NCBI GenBank assembly: GCA_012269745.1
Contig: JAAXJR010000050.1
Coordinates: 31,473-95,472 of the forward strand
From: Flavobacteriales bacterium
GTDB taxonomy: Bacteria > Bacteroidota > Bacteroidia > Flavobacteriales > Schleiferiaceae
Direction of reading: 5' to 3'
DNA length: 64,000 nt
Below the pieces are notes generated by a model. That model did not search any database and had not been told where the DNA came from. It worked only from the letters and a program-made list of their open reading frames with translations. Positions 35,459 through 46,645 of this stretch are shown piece after piece (position 1 is the stretch's first letter; every line of letters starts with the position of its first letter). Both the position numbers and the translations under genes were made by a program.

Positions 35459-37621
35459 ATGAAAACGACCTCTAAACCTTTCATAATAGCACTGCTTCTA
35501 TTGTTTGGAATAGGCGCTCATGCGCAGATGGATACAGCGACTATGCTTGCTCCTGTGACTGTGGTTTATAACGAGGATCCAGCAATTGCCGTTATTCGTG
35601 ATGCAATGGCATCTTTTAAATCATACCGCAACAAGAAGCCAGATAATCTCAAGGTTTATTCCTTTGAGAAAATGGGCGAAGAAGCTTTAAGGTTCGAGCA
35701 AGTAGCTTCGGTATACTTTAATGGTTCCGGAATCTATCAAGAGGTAGAGGCTTTCAAGGATTATAAAGAGAATAGAGCAGATTTCGGTGATAACATTCAA
35801 GTGAGCGCTCAATTTGATTTGAGTAACGATTTTGATCCGAATGAAGGCCTAGACAAGGGAACGTTTAATGAATATCCACTATCCAGCTTTGAAAATTCCT
35901 CTTGGACGCCTTTGGAGCGCGTTGATAATCCATTCATTGAAGCAAGAGCGATACCTGGAATTTTAACTTCAGGAACATTTTATCGTACCAATTTCACATT
36001 GCTGGGTGAATCGGAAAATGAATACGGGCATAATTACACCATTTCATTTGAGCCAAAATCTGGTCAAGGTTGGGTAGGGACTATGGTTATCGGTGGTCCT
36101 GACTTTAGGATTCACAGCATCGAAGCGAATTACGAGGAAACCAAGATTAGTCAGGAGTATAATGAGAGAGGTGCTTTTTATGTGAAAAAACTGACTTGGA
36201 TACAAGGTTCGCAAAGTTTTAGTCAAGAGGTTCTTGCGGTTAATTCAACGGCTAAACCTAAAAGGAGCAAGTCCATGATGGTTGCCTACATACCCGAATC
36301 GGTGAATACTGATCCAGATTATTGGCAACAGTATAGGCCCAAGGATGCGGCCATTGACGCCTGGACCAGGAAACAAGACAGCCTCATTCGTTATTTAAAT
36401 TCTGATGAATATTTAGACAGTGCTGATGCAGCGTACAATAAATTTAATTGGTACGAACCTTTGGTGAGCGGGGTAGGCTACAGAAAACGTAGTAAGGGAA
36501 CCTTCTTTTTTTATAGTCCATTGATTGGTCAATGGAATTTTGTCGGGATAGGGGGGACGAGATGGACACCGGCCTTCATGGGATCCAAGCGATTCTCGAA
36601 TTACCAGAGCCTCAAGGGGTCCGTTGTGCCCAATTATGGCTTCTTAAACGAAGACCTTAAAGGTACTCTTGATCTAGAGTATACTTATGCGCCTATGCAT
36701 AATGGTTCTATTTCAATGAAAATTGGCGACGATTATGAACCCATAACACAAAGCGTAGATTTAGCTGGAATTTTTGCGAGATCAAATTTCATTCGGAAAC
36801 AAATGGCCGAATTGTACCACAGGTACGAGTGGTTCAATGGATTTTACACTCGATTAGGTTTAGAATATAGCACGCGATCAAGTATAGAGGGGCTTCAATT
36901 TGCCCAATGGACGAATGATTTGTTTGGTGCTCGTAATGAACCGGCACCTTTTGATACCTACACTGTGGCCCAATTAGGCGTGGAAATTTTGATTAGACCT
37001 TACCAACGATACTACCTGAAAGGGCGTCAAAAGATTGTTCTTTCTAGCAAATGGCCAGACTTTAGGTTCATTTTTAAGCAAGGAATTCCTGATTTATTTG
37101 GTAGTGACGTTCGCTTCTCGAAATATGAATTCGTGGTAGATGATATGTTGAGATTTGGTCCGTTGGGCGAATCATTTTACAGGTTCAGTTCAGGAGGTTT
37201 TCTAAATGATCCTTCAACAGTGAGGTTTATCGAATACAAATGGTTTAGAGGTGGCGATTTTTTCTTGTTTACGCATCCGTTGTATACTTATCAGTCTCTT
37301 CCACAGACCTTTGCTTCGCCCAGCGTTTACTTTACAGGAACATACATTCATCACTTCGATGGTTTCTTCTTGGGTAAGTTGCCAGTAATAAATCGGCTTG
37401 GCCTAGGGACATCTATTGGTGCCACTTTCTTAAGTGTGCCCGATGAGAATGTATACCATTTAGAATCATACGTTGGCCTTGAGAAGAAAGTCAAATTGTG
37501 GGATACACCCACGAGATTCGGTATTCATTATTTAGTTCAGCCGTTAGATGCAGCACCAGGATTCAGATGGAAAATGAGTATTGATATAAAAGATACTTTC
37601 CAAGACCGCTGGAATTTTTAG
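35459..37621 (+). CDS. DUF5686 outer-membrane protein
   Basis: A 720-residue exported protein (signal MKTTSKPFIIALLLLFGIGAHAQ cleaved after AHA). It has the DUF5686 core seen in many Bacteroidota: KVYSFEKMGEEALRFEQVAS near the N-terminus, SGTFYRTNFTLLGES, and a C-terminal barrel with alternating aromatic strands (RYYLKGRQKIVLSSKWP, TRFGIHYLVQPL). Most relatives begin with a carboxypeptidase-regulatory-like domain; this one does not, so it is the short form. Function unknown; an outer-membrane location is probable. Confidence 0.85.
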   Translation: MKTTSKPFIIALLLLFGIGAHAQMDTATMLAPVTVVYNEDPAIAVIRDAMASFKSYRNKKPDNLKVYSFEKMGEEALRFEQVASVYFNGSGIYQEVEAFKDYKENRADFGDNIQVSAQFDLSNDFDPNEGLDKGTFNEYPLSSFENSSWTPLERVDNPFIEARAIPGILTSGTFYRTNFTLLGESENEYGHNYTISFEPKSGQGWVGTMVIGGPDFRIHSIEANYEETKISQEYNERGAFYVKKLTWIQGSQSFSQEVLAVNSTAKPKRSKSMMVAYIPESVNTDPDYWQQYRPKDAAIDAWTRKQDSLIRYLNSDEYLDSADAAYNKFNWYEPLVSGVGYRKRSKGTFFFYSPLIGQWNFVGIGGTRWTPAFMGSKRFSNYQSLKGSVVPNYGFLNEDLKGTLDLEYTYAPMHNGSISMKIGDDYEPITQSVDLAGIFARSNFIRKQMAELYHRYEWFNGFYTRLGLEYSTRSSIEGLQFAQWTNDLFGARNEPAPFDTYTVAQLGVEILIRPYQRYYLKGRQKIVLSSKWPDFRFIFKQGIPDLFGSDVRFSKYEFVVDDMLRFGPLGESFYRFSSGGFLNDPSTVRFIEYKWFRGGDFFLFTHPLYTYQSLPQTFASPSVYFTGTYIHHFDGFFLGKLPVINRLGLGTSIGATFLSVPDENVYHLESYVGLEKKVKLWDTPTRFGIHYLVQPLDAAPGFRWKMSIDIKDTFQDRWNF

Positions 37622-37743
37622 TATCAAATCCGATACAAGTAATCTTAGTCTAAGGGTAGTTCACTCACCTGAAAGCTCATGTTTTTTGCTTCATGAGAAT
37701 TATAGGCTTTTGATAATGGTTATATTCGCGGCATCTTGCTGTT

Positions 37744-38550
37744 ATGAGAAATATAGTCGCATTTTTTAGAGTTCTCGGAGTATTCGCAGTTTTAATTAGC
37801 GGACTAGGAGCCCTCATTTTGACGGCCCCCTTTTCCTCAAGACGCACTTCTCATAAAATCTACATGAAGTTCAAAGGTGTATTGCTTTGGGTAATAGGTA
37901 TCAAAGTCCATGGTGAGAAATTCAATGAAATTGGGCCGGGCCTTATCATCGCCAATCACCGTTCTTATTTAGATGTATTATTTATACCCACTGAAGAGTT
38001 CTTCACCATTGTAGGGAAAATTGAGGTGCGTTCTTGGCCGCTTATTGGTTGGGCTGGACGTGCTTTAGGAACTATTTGGGTGAAAAGAGAAAGTAAGGAC
38101 AGCCGTTCGAAGACGAAAGAGACTATAACAAATGCAGTCAATGAAGGAAGCACTGTTGTGTTATTTCCTGAGGGCACATCTTGGGAAGGTCCGTTATTGC
38201 TGCCTATACGCCCTGGGATGTTTTATGAGGCGGCAGAGAAGGGGTTTAAACTTTATCAATGGTCGTTGCACTTTGACGATGCCGTAGCGGGATTCCCTCC
38301 GAAAATTCCCTTCGGGAAGCATCTTTGGGAGCTATGCAAGCTCAAAAATGTAAACGCTTACACCGAGGTACGTCAAATGCCCATTTCAAACAGTGACGGA
38401 ACGGAGCTTTGCAACGATGCCATTTCTTGGTGGAACGAGAGTTTGACGCGATTGAACGAGCAGTATCCTATGAAGAATGTTGGGTTCTGGCCGGATCCGA
38501 GAGAGTTTAATTCTCCTATCTACGAAAGAAGCGCTGAAGTAAAAGGGTAG
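37744..38550 (+). CDS. 1-acyl-glycerol-3-phosphate acyltransferase-like (PlsC family)
   Basis: A 268-residue membrane acyltransferase for lysophospholipid acylation. An N-terminal hydrophobic helix is followed by the catalytic motif NHRSYLD (HX4D), then FFTIVGKIEVRSWPL, and FPEGTSWEGP, the substrate-phosphate motif. The last 40 residues are more variable. The 3' end overlaps the decayed DEAD-box gene on the other strand by 31 bases. Whether it acylates lysophosphatidate or another glycerolipid cannot be told. Confidence 0.86.
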   Translation: MRNIVAFFRVLGVFAVLISGLGALILTAPFSSRRTSHKIYMKFKGVLLWVIGIKVHGEKFNEIGPGLIIANHRSYLDVLFIPTEEFFTIVGKIEVRSWPLIGWAGRALGTIWVKRESKDSRSKTKETITNAVNEGSTVVLFPEGTSWEGPLLLPIRPGMFYEAAEKGFKLYQWSLHFDDAVAGFPPKIPFGKHLWELCKLKNVNAYTEVRQMPISNSDGTELCNDAISWWNESLTRLNEQYPMKNVGFWPDPREFNSPIYERSAEVKG

Positions 38551-39131
38551 GCAAAACGATCCATATAGGTTTGCACACCTTTTCCATTTTTCACTGAAAT
38601 ACAGATCCTTTGCTTATTAGGTACACTGTCGCTTATGCGCTGAGTAAAGCTATTGACTCCCACTTTTAAAAGCTTATCGGCATTGTCTAGAACCAAGGTG
38701 AGTAGTCCAGCGCTATTAAATCCTTCGATGTTTAAAAGCTCGTTTAATCTTTGTGGCGTTGCAATGACTACGTCGGCACCAAAGTAGATGTTCTCTTTTT
38801 GGTCCAAAATCTTCGGGCCTTTGTAGGCCGTCCAAACTCTAAGATCTGTATGCTTGCCGAGCGCTTCGAACATTTCAAAATATTCATCTGCCACCTCCTT
38901 ACTTTCTACTAAAATGAGTGTACGCGCCACATCTTCATAGCTCGACTTTAGCATGTGTAGCGTTGAAGCGACCACGCCTACTCGAGCCTCGCTTGTATCC
39001 TCGTATTGTAGCCAGTGATTTTGCCCACTCTTAAAAGCACTCGTTGTTTTTATCTGTGCCGTTGTAAACGGCAGAAACTCATTTGCTTCTAACGCTTCTA
39101 GAACTTCTTGCTGTAGCTTCAATTTGGGCAT
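38520..39131 (-). CDS. Degenerate DEAD-box RecA-like domain protein
   Basis: A 203-residue protein that is only the first RecA-like domain of a DEAD-box helicase. It keeps helicase-like elements such as LILVESKEVADEYFEMF, ADVVIATPQRLNELL (motif Ib) and LTLVLDNADKLL, but the DEAD motif reads DNAD and the Walker A GxGKT is absent: between SGQNHW and VASTLHML there is no Gly-Lys-Thr. The second domain is missing. It cannot hydrolyse ATP by the usual mechanism; it may be an RNA-binding or protein-interaction relic kept for a purpose, since the frame is intact. Similar short versions are, to my knowledge, conserved in flavobacteria. Confidence 0.78.
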   Translation of the reverse strand: MPKLKLQQEVLEALEANEFLPFTTAQIKTTSAFKSGQNHWLQYEDTSEARVGVVASTLHMLKSSYEDVARTLILVESKEVADEYFEMFEALGKHTDLRVWTAYKGPKILDQKENIYFGADVVIATPQRLNELLNIEGFNSAGLLTLVLDNADKLLKVGVNSFTQRISDSVPNKQRICISVKNGKGVQTYMDRFAYPFTSALLS

Positions 39132-39147
39132 TTGCTCATCTTTTGTG

Positions 39148-39155
39148 CAAAACTA
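39148..39155 (-). promoter_or_regulatory. -7 box before the DEAD-like gene
   Basis: TAGTTTTG on the minus strand matches TAnnTTTG exactly and lies 16 bases before the ATG at 39131. Confidence 0.45.
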
Positions 39156-39218
39156 CGGGGTCTTTATCAAATGTGAGGTAAAAAACCATTGAAGTTGTAC
39201 TTTTAGTGGGTAACACAA

Positions 39219-41066
39219 ATGATGAGCATGAAGCTAAAACTAACACTCCTATCAGTGTTGATTTCCTTGGGGTTATCGGCGCAAAAACTTGAGAAAATTG
39301 AACCGCCTACGTGGTGGAAGGGCATGAACATGGATACCGTCGAGTTTATGGTATATGGTTCAGACATCCATGAATTGGAAGCCTCCTCAAAAACTTTGAA
39401 TGTCATCAGTTCGATGGCCTTGGAAAGCCCTAATTACCTCTTCGTCACTGCACACATCCCTTCGGATGCGGTAGTAGGTCAGCACAAATTGACCTTTAGA
39501 AATACAAAAGGTAAAAAGGTAGGAACATTGCTCGTTGGTATTGAAGAGCGTCGTGCAAAGAGTGCTGAACGCAAGAGCTTTACTTCGGCCGATAATATTT
39601 ATTTGTTAATGCCAGATCGCTTCAGCAATGGAAATCCAGCCAATGATAAGGTGAAAGGGATGCTTGAAGGACCGAATCGTGAATTCAAGGGTGGACGTCA
39701 CGGCGGAGACCTTGCCGGTATTGAAAATCATCTTGATTATTTCAAAGAGCTAGGCATCACGGCACTTTGGCTAAACCCTGCTTTGGAAAACGATATGCCG
39801 GATTACAGCTACCACGGTTATGCCATGACGGATCTTTACAAAGTAGATGCTCGCTACGGTACGAATGAGGACTACAAGCGACTTAGTGCGAAAGCCAAAG
39901 AGTTGGGCATTGGACTCATTATGGATCAGGTGGCTAACCATATCGGCAGCTACCACCGTTGGATGAGTGATTTGCCAAGCAATGATTGGGTGAATCAATG
40001 GGAAGAGTTTACCGAAACGAACCACATGAAAGTCAGCAGGTTTGACCCACATGCTGCAGAGATCGATCAAAAAGTGTTTCACGACGGTTGGTTTGTACAG
40101 ACCATGCCGGATTTGAATCAACGTCAGCCGCAATTGGCCCGTTACCTCATTCAGAATTCTATTTGGTGGATTGAATATGCCGATTTATATGGGATTCGCA
40201 TGGATACTTGGCCGTACCCAGATAAGCAATTCCTGGCCGATTGGACCAAAGGAATCCTGGACGAGTACCCGAACTTCAACATCGTTGGAGAAGAGTGGGT
40301 AAGTGATCCGTCTTTGATTAGCTATTGGCAAAGCGATGCTACACGTGGCGACGGTTACGAGAGCTATTTGCCAAGTGTGATGGACTTCCCGCTTCAGACT
40401 GCTGTAACTGAAGGCTTGAAAGGAGAGACGGGCTGGAGAAGCAGTATGACCAAGGTGTACGAAAGCCTCGCCAATGATTATATGTACGGGGACGTGAATA
40501 ACATCATGATCTTCCCGGACAACCACGATATGAGTCGTATTTACACGCAGTTGGATGAAGATTTTGATCTGTGGAAGATGGCGATGAGCATCTATTTTAC
40601 CATGAGAGGTACCCTTCAAGTCTTCTATGGAACTGAAATTTTAATGACGAATCCGGGAACCAATGATCACGGTATTATCCGCACCGATTTTCCTGGTGGT
40701 TGGGAAGGAGACCGTGTGAATGCTTTCACCGGAGAAGGTCTAACGCCCCAGCAAGTTGAGGCACAGAATTGGTTCAAAACCTTGGCCAATCTTCGCAAGA
40801 ACAGCTGTGCGCTCAACTCCGGAGAATTGTTGCATTACATTCCTCAAGGAGAAATCTACGTGTACTTCAGAACGTTTGAATCTGAGAATATTATGGTGGT
40901 TGCCAACCGCAACAAAGAAGGCAAGACCATTGACCTCGCTAGATTCTCGCAAGGATTACAGGGAGCTACAAGTGGTGAAAATTTGATCACCGAGGAAATG
41001 GTTGATTTGAGTAGCGGCACTATTGAAATGGGGCCGATGGAGACCTTAATCCTTTGGGTAAAGTAA
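39219..41066 (+). CDS. GH13 alpha-amylase/neopullulanase-type glycoside hydrolase
   Basis: A 615-residue exported alpha-glucan hydrolase of the GH13 family. A signal peptide (LLSVLISLGLSAQ) precedes a beta-sandwich domain resembling the cyclomaltodextrinase/neopullulanase N-domain. The TIM barrel carries the conserved regions: DQVANHIG, GIRMDTW with the nucleophile Asp329, VGEEW with the acid/base Glu358, and FPDNHDMSR with Asp437. A C-terminal beta domain ends it. The nearest characterised model is SusA of Bacteroides, a periplasmic neopullulanase. Three ATG codons lie within the first four residues; the first is used here. The esterase lipoprotein gene follows one base after the stop. Confidence 0.92.
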   Translation: MMSMKLKLTLLSVLISLGLSAQKLEKIEPPTWWKGMNMDTVEFMVYGSDIHELEASSKTLNVISSMALESPNYLFVTAHIPSDAVVGQHKLTFRNTKGKKVGTLLVGIEERRAKSAERKSFTSADNIYLLMPDRFSNGNPANDKVKGMLEGPNREFKGGRHGGDLAGIENHLDYFKELGITALWLNPALENDMPDYSYHGYAMTDLYKVDARYGTNEDYKRLSAKAKELGIGLIMDQVANHIGSYHRWMSDLPSNDWVNQWEEFTETNHMKVSRFDPHAAEIDQKVFHDGWFVQTMPDLNQRQPQLARYLIQNSIWWIEYADLYGIRMDTWPYPDKQFLADWTKGILDEYPNFNIVGEEWVSDPSLISYWQSDATRGDGYESYLPSVMDFPLQTAVTEGLKGETGWRSSMTKVYESLANDYMYGDVNNIMIFPDNHDMSRIYTQLDEDFDLWKMAMSIYFTMRGTLQVFYGTEILMTNPGTNDHGIIRTDFPGGWEGDRVNAFTGEGLTPQQVEAQNWFKTLANLRKNSCALNSGELLHYIPQGEIYVYFRTFESENIMVVANRNKEGKTIDLARFSQGLQGATSGENLITEEMVDLSSGTIEMGPMETLILWVK

Positions 41067-41067
41067 G

Positions 41068-42030
41068 ATGAGAGGATTTATCGCTATTAATCTAAGCATG
41101 CTACTGTGCAGTTGTGTTCAACAACCTGTTAGTACACCTGTCGTAGAGGCACCTACTGTGGTGTTAGATACTGTTGAAGGGGTAGCTGCGGGGACCTTAT
41201 TGCGCGCAGAATTAGCCAGTGAATTTATTCCTGCACGTCCTTTAGATATCTGGCTCCCGTCTTCTTACGATGGTACCCAAAAGCACAACGTGTTGTACAT
41301 GTACGATGCGCAAATGCTATTTGATGCAACTACGACTTGGAACGGTCAGGAATGGCGTGTAGATGAGATCCTAGACAGCTTGATTACCGTTGATGTCATC
41401 GCACCAACGATCGTTGTTGCCTTGTACAATGGCGGTCAGCGTAGAAACTTTGAATATTTTCCAGAGAAACCAGCCGCACAGTTACAGGCTGCGTTTTCAG
41501 ATTCTGTACTGTCTGAAATTTCAAAACGCTACGGATCAGATTCAACGTTTAGCGTGAATAGTGATGAATACCTCCGCTATATGGTAGAAGAGGTGAAGCC
41601 TTTTGTTGATGGCCAATTCTCAGTTTATAGCACTGCCGAGTCAACCGCCGTCATGGGAAGCTCTATGGGCGGATTGATGAGCATGTATGCGGTCGGAGAA
41701 TACCCAAGTGTATACGGCACAGCCCTTTGCATGAGTACACACTGGCCAGGTGGATTCGCGCCAAATGAAGAAATTCCTGCTGTTTTTAACGCCTATATGA
41801 AGCAGAACATTATTCCTGAGCGCGTTGGGAAGATCTACTTCGATTACGGTACTGAAACACTCGATGCGATGTATGAGCCCTTTCAGAACAATGTTAATCT
41901 TGTTTTAGAGGAAAACGGATTTGTACTGGGAGAGAACTGGACCACAGAAAAGTTTCCGGGGGCCGCTCATGACGAGAAGAGTTGGGCTGAGCGGTTACAC
42001 ATTCCCTTGATTTTTGCATTTGGCAAATAG
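41068..42030 (+). CDS. Lipoprotein alpha/beta-hydrolase, esterase D-like
   Basis: A 320-residue exported esterase. The N-terminus INLSMLLCSC has a lipobox ending LCSC, so it should be lipid-anchored. The hydrolase core has LYMYDAQMLFD, the nucleophile elbow VMGSSMGGLMS (Ser199) and, near the end, FPGAAHDEKSWAERL, supplying the His. This is the putative-esterase (ferulate/S-formylglutathione esterase-like) fold, often acting on esterified sugars. It directly follows the amylase gene and shares its transcript, which suggests that both act on the same polysaccharide in the periplasm or at the surface. Substrate unknown. Confidence 0.84.
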   Translation: MRGFIAINLSMLLCSCVQQPVSTPVVEAPTVVLDTVEGVAAGTLLRAELASEFIPARPLDIWLPSSYDGTQKHNVLYMYDAQMLFDATTTWNGQEWRVDEILDSLITVDVIAPTIVVALYNGGQRRNFEYFPEKPAAQLQAAFSDSVLSEISKRYGSDSTFSVNSDEYLRYMVEEVKPFVDGQFSVYSTAESTAVMGSSMGGLMSMYAVGEYPSVYGTALCMSTHWPGGFAPNEEIPAVFNAYMKQNIIPERVGKIYFDYGTETLDAMYEPFQNNVNLVLEENGFVLGENWTTEKFPGAAHDEKSWAERLHIPLIFAFGK

Positions 42031-42052
42031 AAGGAGCGAAAATTTTAAGCAT

Positions 42053-42082
42053 AAAAAACCCGGCGCGCAGCGCCGGGTTTTT
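42053..42082. terminator. Bidirectional terminator between esterase and icd
   Basis: AAACCCGGCGC and its exact complement around a GCA loop, with A-tract to the left and T-tract to the right. It serves the two convergent genes. Confidence 0.93.
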
Positions 42083-42102
42083 GTTTTCTAGTACTTCTTT
42101 GT

Positions 42103-44364
<2,262 letters not shown>

Positions 44365-44388
44365 TCAAAACGCCACTGAAAATGCTAT

Positions 44389-44661
44389 CTATCTGAACTT
44401 TGCGACCTTTTCCTTATTAGATAATCTGTTCTCGCCGATGTGGTACTGAACATTCAGTAAAAATTCCTCGCAGGTGGTGAGTGAAAGTAGTTGGTCGATT
44501 AAGCTTTGTACCTGAATTTTCGGTCCTTCCACGCTGGTTCCAAACGGCCCCACTTCGTAGGTAAGGCCTGAATTCTGGATAAGTTCAATCGCAGTATCAA
44601 CCTGCGCCATAGGCTCGGTAGAGTGAAGGGGTATGAATTGGATTTGGGCGCTAATGTTCAT
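44389..44661 (-). CDS. Thiamine-binding (MTH1187/YkoF-like) family protein
   Basis: A 90-residue protein of the PF01910 family, whose members bind thiamine or a related pyrimidine in a ferredoxin-like fold. The phrase ISAQIQFIPL at the start, VDTAIELIQNSGLTYEVGPFGTSVEGP in the middle, and the closing helix are typical. It is adjacent, on the same strand, to a hypothetical membrane protein gene (44662). There is no thi gene in the window, so ligand assignment rests on family only. Confidence 0.83.
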   Translation of the reverse strand: MNISAQIQFIPLHSTEPMAQVDTAIELIQNSGLTYEVGPFGTSVEGPKIQVQSLIDQLLSLTTCEEFLLNVQYHIGENRLSNKEKVAKFR

Positions 44662-45414
44662 TTAAAATGGAGGTTTTCCTGAAAGCGCAAGATATAGTAG
44701 GGCCGCGCAGGATAAGCCGTAAAGCAACGATAAAACGAAGCTACTACGAGCACGAAGTTTAAAAAGATGAGATAAAAAAGGAAGGATCTGCAGGGCGTGG
44801 AGCCCGAAGAAATGCGAAATTCTAATATCTCCATGGTTCAGTGACCAATTCAATAGAAATAGTCCCGGTCCTCCGTCTTGAGCACCTACAGTATGGGAAC
44901 GGTTAGCACCCATGATGAATCCTGTGAAGGCGAATATTACAAATAACAAAATACCAAATCGGAGCGCCCATAAAATACCGGGATTTATCCTAAAATCGCT
45001 GGCAAAAGTCCATTTAAAAAGCAGCAGCGTCCAAGCGGTAGAAATGGCGATAGATAATCCCATGACGCCGAACATAATGCCCTCAAATGCTGAACTAATA
45101 TTAAAATGTGAAAGAGTCCCCCTGTAAGCTTGGATAAAAATCCAACTGAGTTCAAAGGCCATCACGGCAATATTTACCCAGGCGAAAAGTTGAAATGATT
45201 TGTGCAATCTGCGTGGAACAAAATTAAAGTACCAAGAAAACGTTAGAAACAGTATGAATGCGCTAACACCAAATTTGAAAGGCTTGATGAATGCATTGAT
45301 GCCAAGAACTTGGGTGCTAGAGGTGAAGATTAAGATCAAGGAGATTAGAGCATATAGCAAACAAACAAATGCTGCTCTAGTGAAAAGGCGGTGACGGAAC
45401 AGGCTAGCAATCAT
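44662..45414 (-). CDS. Hypothetical seven-helix membrane protein
   Basis: A 250-residue integral membrane protein with about seven hydrophobic segments; I do not recognise a named family. It contains LGINAFIKPFKFGVSAFILF, then MAFELSWIFIQAYRGTLSHFN, then GANRSHTVGAQDGGPGLFLLNW and a helix with HFFGLHALQILPFLSHLF in which His and Phe residues line up. The start overlaps the end of the ABA4-like gene by four bases, so the two proteins are made together. A partner role with the ABA4-like protein is inference. Confidence 0.75.
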   Translation of the reverse strand: MIASLFRHRLFTRAAFVCLLYALISLILIFTSSTQVLGINAFIKPFKFGVSAFILFLTFSWYFNFVPRRLHKSFQLFAWVNIAVMAFELSWIFIQAYRGTLSHFNISSAFEGIMFGVMGLSIAISTAWTLLLFKWTFASDFRINPGILWALRFGILLFVIFAFTGFIMGANRSHTVGAQDGGPGLFLLNWSLNHGDIRISHFFGLHALQILPFLSHLFKLRARSSFVLSLLYGLSCAALLYLALSGKPPF

Positions 45415-45839
45415 TCAAAAGAGTATTTCCTTGTAGCTGCGGTTTTGTAAATCACGAAAAACAGAAAGCCCAGTGGCCCAGCCATGAAGGTAAATAAGAA
45501 GATAGGGCGCACAATCCATGGGTTAAGTTGGTGTTTCTCAGCATTCTTGGCCATGAATAGGCCAGCAAGTAGATCGAAAGCTAAATAATGGATCCAGCCG
45601 ATGAGTACAGCATCTCTATCTGAGAAAAGGGTCATTAGCCCTTCGAGAGTAGAAAAGGACTCTAAGGCGCCGGCATCGAAAGTTTGAAAAAATAGCACTG
45701 CATAAGCTGCAGATAACAAAGTTACCGTTGACCCAAGTAGGCCATTGCGTACTTTCTTACTGAAGGGGAAAATAAACAAAGGTATCCAGCTGATTAAGGC
45801 TAGTGAATTAGCAATGGAAAAGATGTGATTAACATCCAT
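45411..45839 (-). CDS. ABA4-like (DUF4281) membrane protein
   Basis: A 142-residue protein with four membrane helices of the DUF4281/ABA4 family. In plants ABA4 is required for neoxanthin formation. The segment DAVLIGWIHYLAFDLLAGLF, with His in the helix, and PWIVRPIFLFTFMAGPLGFLFF are the family core. Bacterial members are uncharacterised as far as I can say; a carotenoid- or retinoid-linked role is possible in a pigmented marine flavobacterium but no carotenoid gene is present in the window. It is translationally coupled to the seven-helix protein. Confidence 0.82.
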   Translation of the reverse strand: MDVNHIFSIANSLALISWIPLFIFPFSKKVRNGLLGSTVTLLSAAYAVLFFQTFDAGALESFSTLEGLMTLFSDRDAVLIGWIHYLAFDLLAGLFMAKNAEKHQLNPWIVRPIFLFTFMAGPLGFLFFVIYKTAATRKYSFE

Positions 45840-45909
45840 ATTTTTGACGATTTGGCTTTAAAATAGCGCAAAATCAATCAAAAACATACCGTTTTTGACT
45901 CGAAATGGA

Positions 45910-46629
45910 TTAAAAATGCGTTTTGCTGCTAGATTCGCACAACCTTCTCAATTCTGCCAATTCGTGCCTTTTAAGATCGCGCCATTCACCCAAAGGTAGA
46001 TCGAGCTGAATATTCATTATTCGAGTCCTTTTGAGTTTGGTTACTCGATAGCCTAAATATTCACACATACGACGAATTTGCCGATTCAACCCTTGTGTCA
46101 ATACAATGCGGAAACTGCGTGGGCCAATCTGTTCTACGCGACATTTTCTTGTCACTGTATCGAGGATTGGGACACCATTGCGCATTTTGGTAATGAAATC
46201 TTGGTTGATGGGCTTGTGCACATGCACGACGTATTCCTTCTCGTGATTGTTTCGTGCACGTAGGATTTTGTTGACAATATCCCCGTCGCTTGTCATTAGA
46301 ATCAGGCCTTCAGAAGGCTTGTCCAAGCGACCAATAGGGAAGATGCGTTGAGGGTGACCTACGAAGTCAACGATATTGTCCTTTTCTACTCGGCGGTCTG
46401 TAGTGCAAACAATTCCTCTAGGCTTGTTTAACGCGATGTAAACGTGTTTCTCAGTGCGTTGACCTACGACAATTCCATCGACGGCAACGACATCACCTTC
46501 TTGAACTTTTTCACCCAATTCTGGGACTTTACCATTGATAGTAATTCTGCCTTGTTCAAGCAGTTTGTCTGCTCCACGTCTAGAGCAATGTCCTATCTCA
46601 CTAAGGTATTTGTTGATTCTTGTCGCCAT
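45910..46629 (-). CDS. 23S rRNA pseudouridine synthase, RluF-like
   Basis: A 239-residue enzyme of the RsuA/RluB/E/F family that isomerises uridine in rRNA. An N-terminal S4 RNA-binding domain ([25 protein letters not shown]) precedes the catalytic domain; the catalytic Asp is in [33 protein letters not shown] and the C-terminal [17 protein letters not shown] fit RluF, which acts near U2604. A -7 box lies only five bases before the ATG, suggesting a leaderless mRNA. RluB or RsuA function cannot be excluded. Confidence 0.88.
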   Translation of the reverse strand: MATRINKYLSEIGHCSRRGADKLLEQGRITINGKVPELGEKVQEGDVVAVDGIVVGQRTEKHVYIALNKPRGIVCTTDRRVEKDNIVDFVGHPQRIFPIGRLDKPSEGLILMTSDGDIVNKILRARNNHEKEYVVHVHKPINQDFITKMRNGVPILDTVTRKCRVEQIGPRSFRIVLTQGLNRQIRRMCEYLGYRVTKLKRTRIMNIQLDLPLGEWRDLKRHELAELRRLCESSSKTHF

Positions 46630-46634
46630 TGCGG

Positions 46635-46642
46635 CAAAGGTA
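46635..46642 (-). promoter_or_regulatory. -7 box directly before the rluF-like gene
   Basis: TACCTTTG on the minus strand matches TAnnTTTG exactly, five bases from the ATG; the transcript would be nearly leaderless. Confidence 0.45.
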
Positions 46643-46645
46643 GTG

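Noticed and set aside
40185..40619. 144-codon minus-strand ORF
   Set aside because: Antisense to the catalytic barrel of the GH13 amylase.
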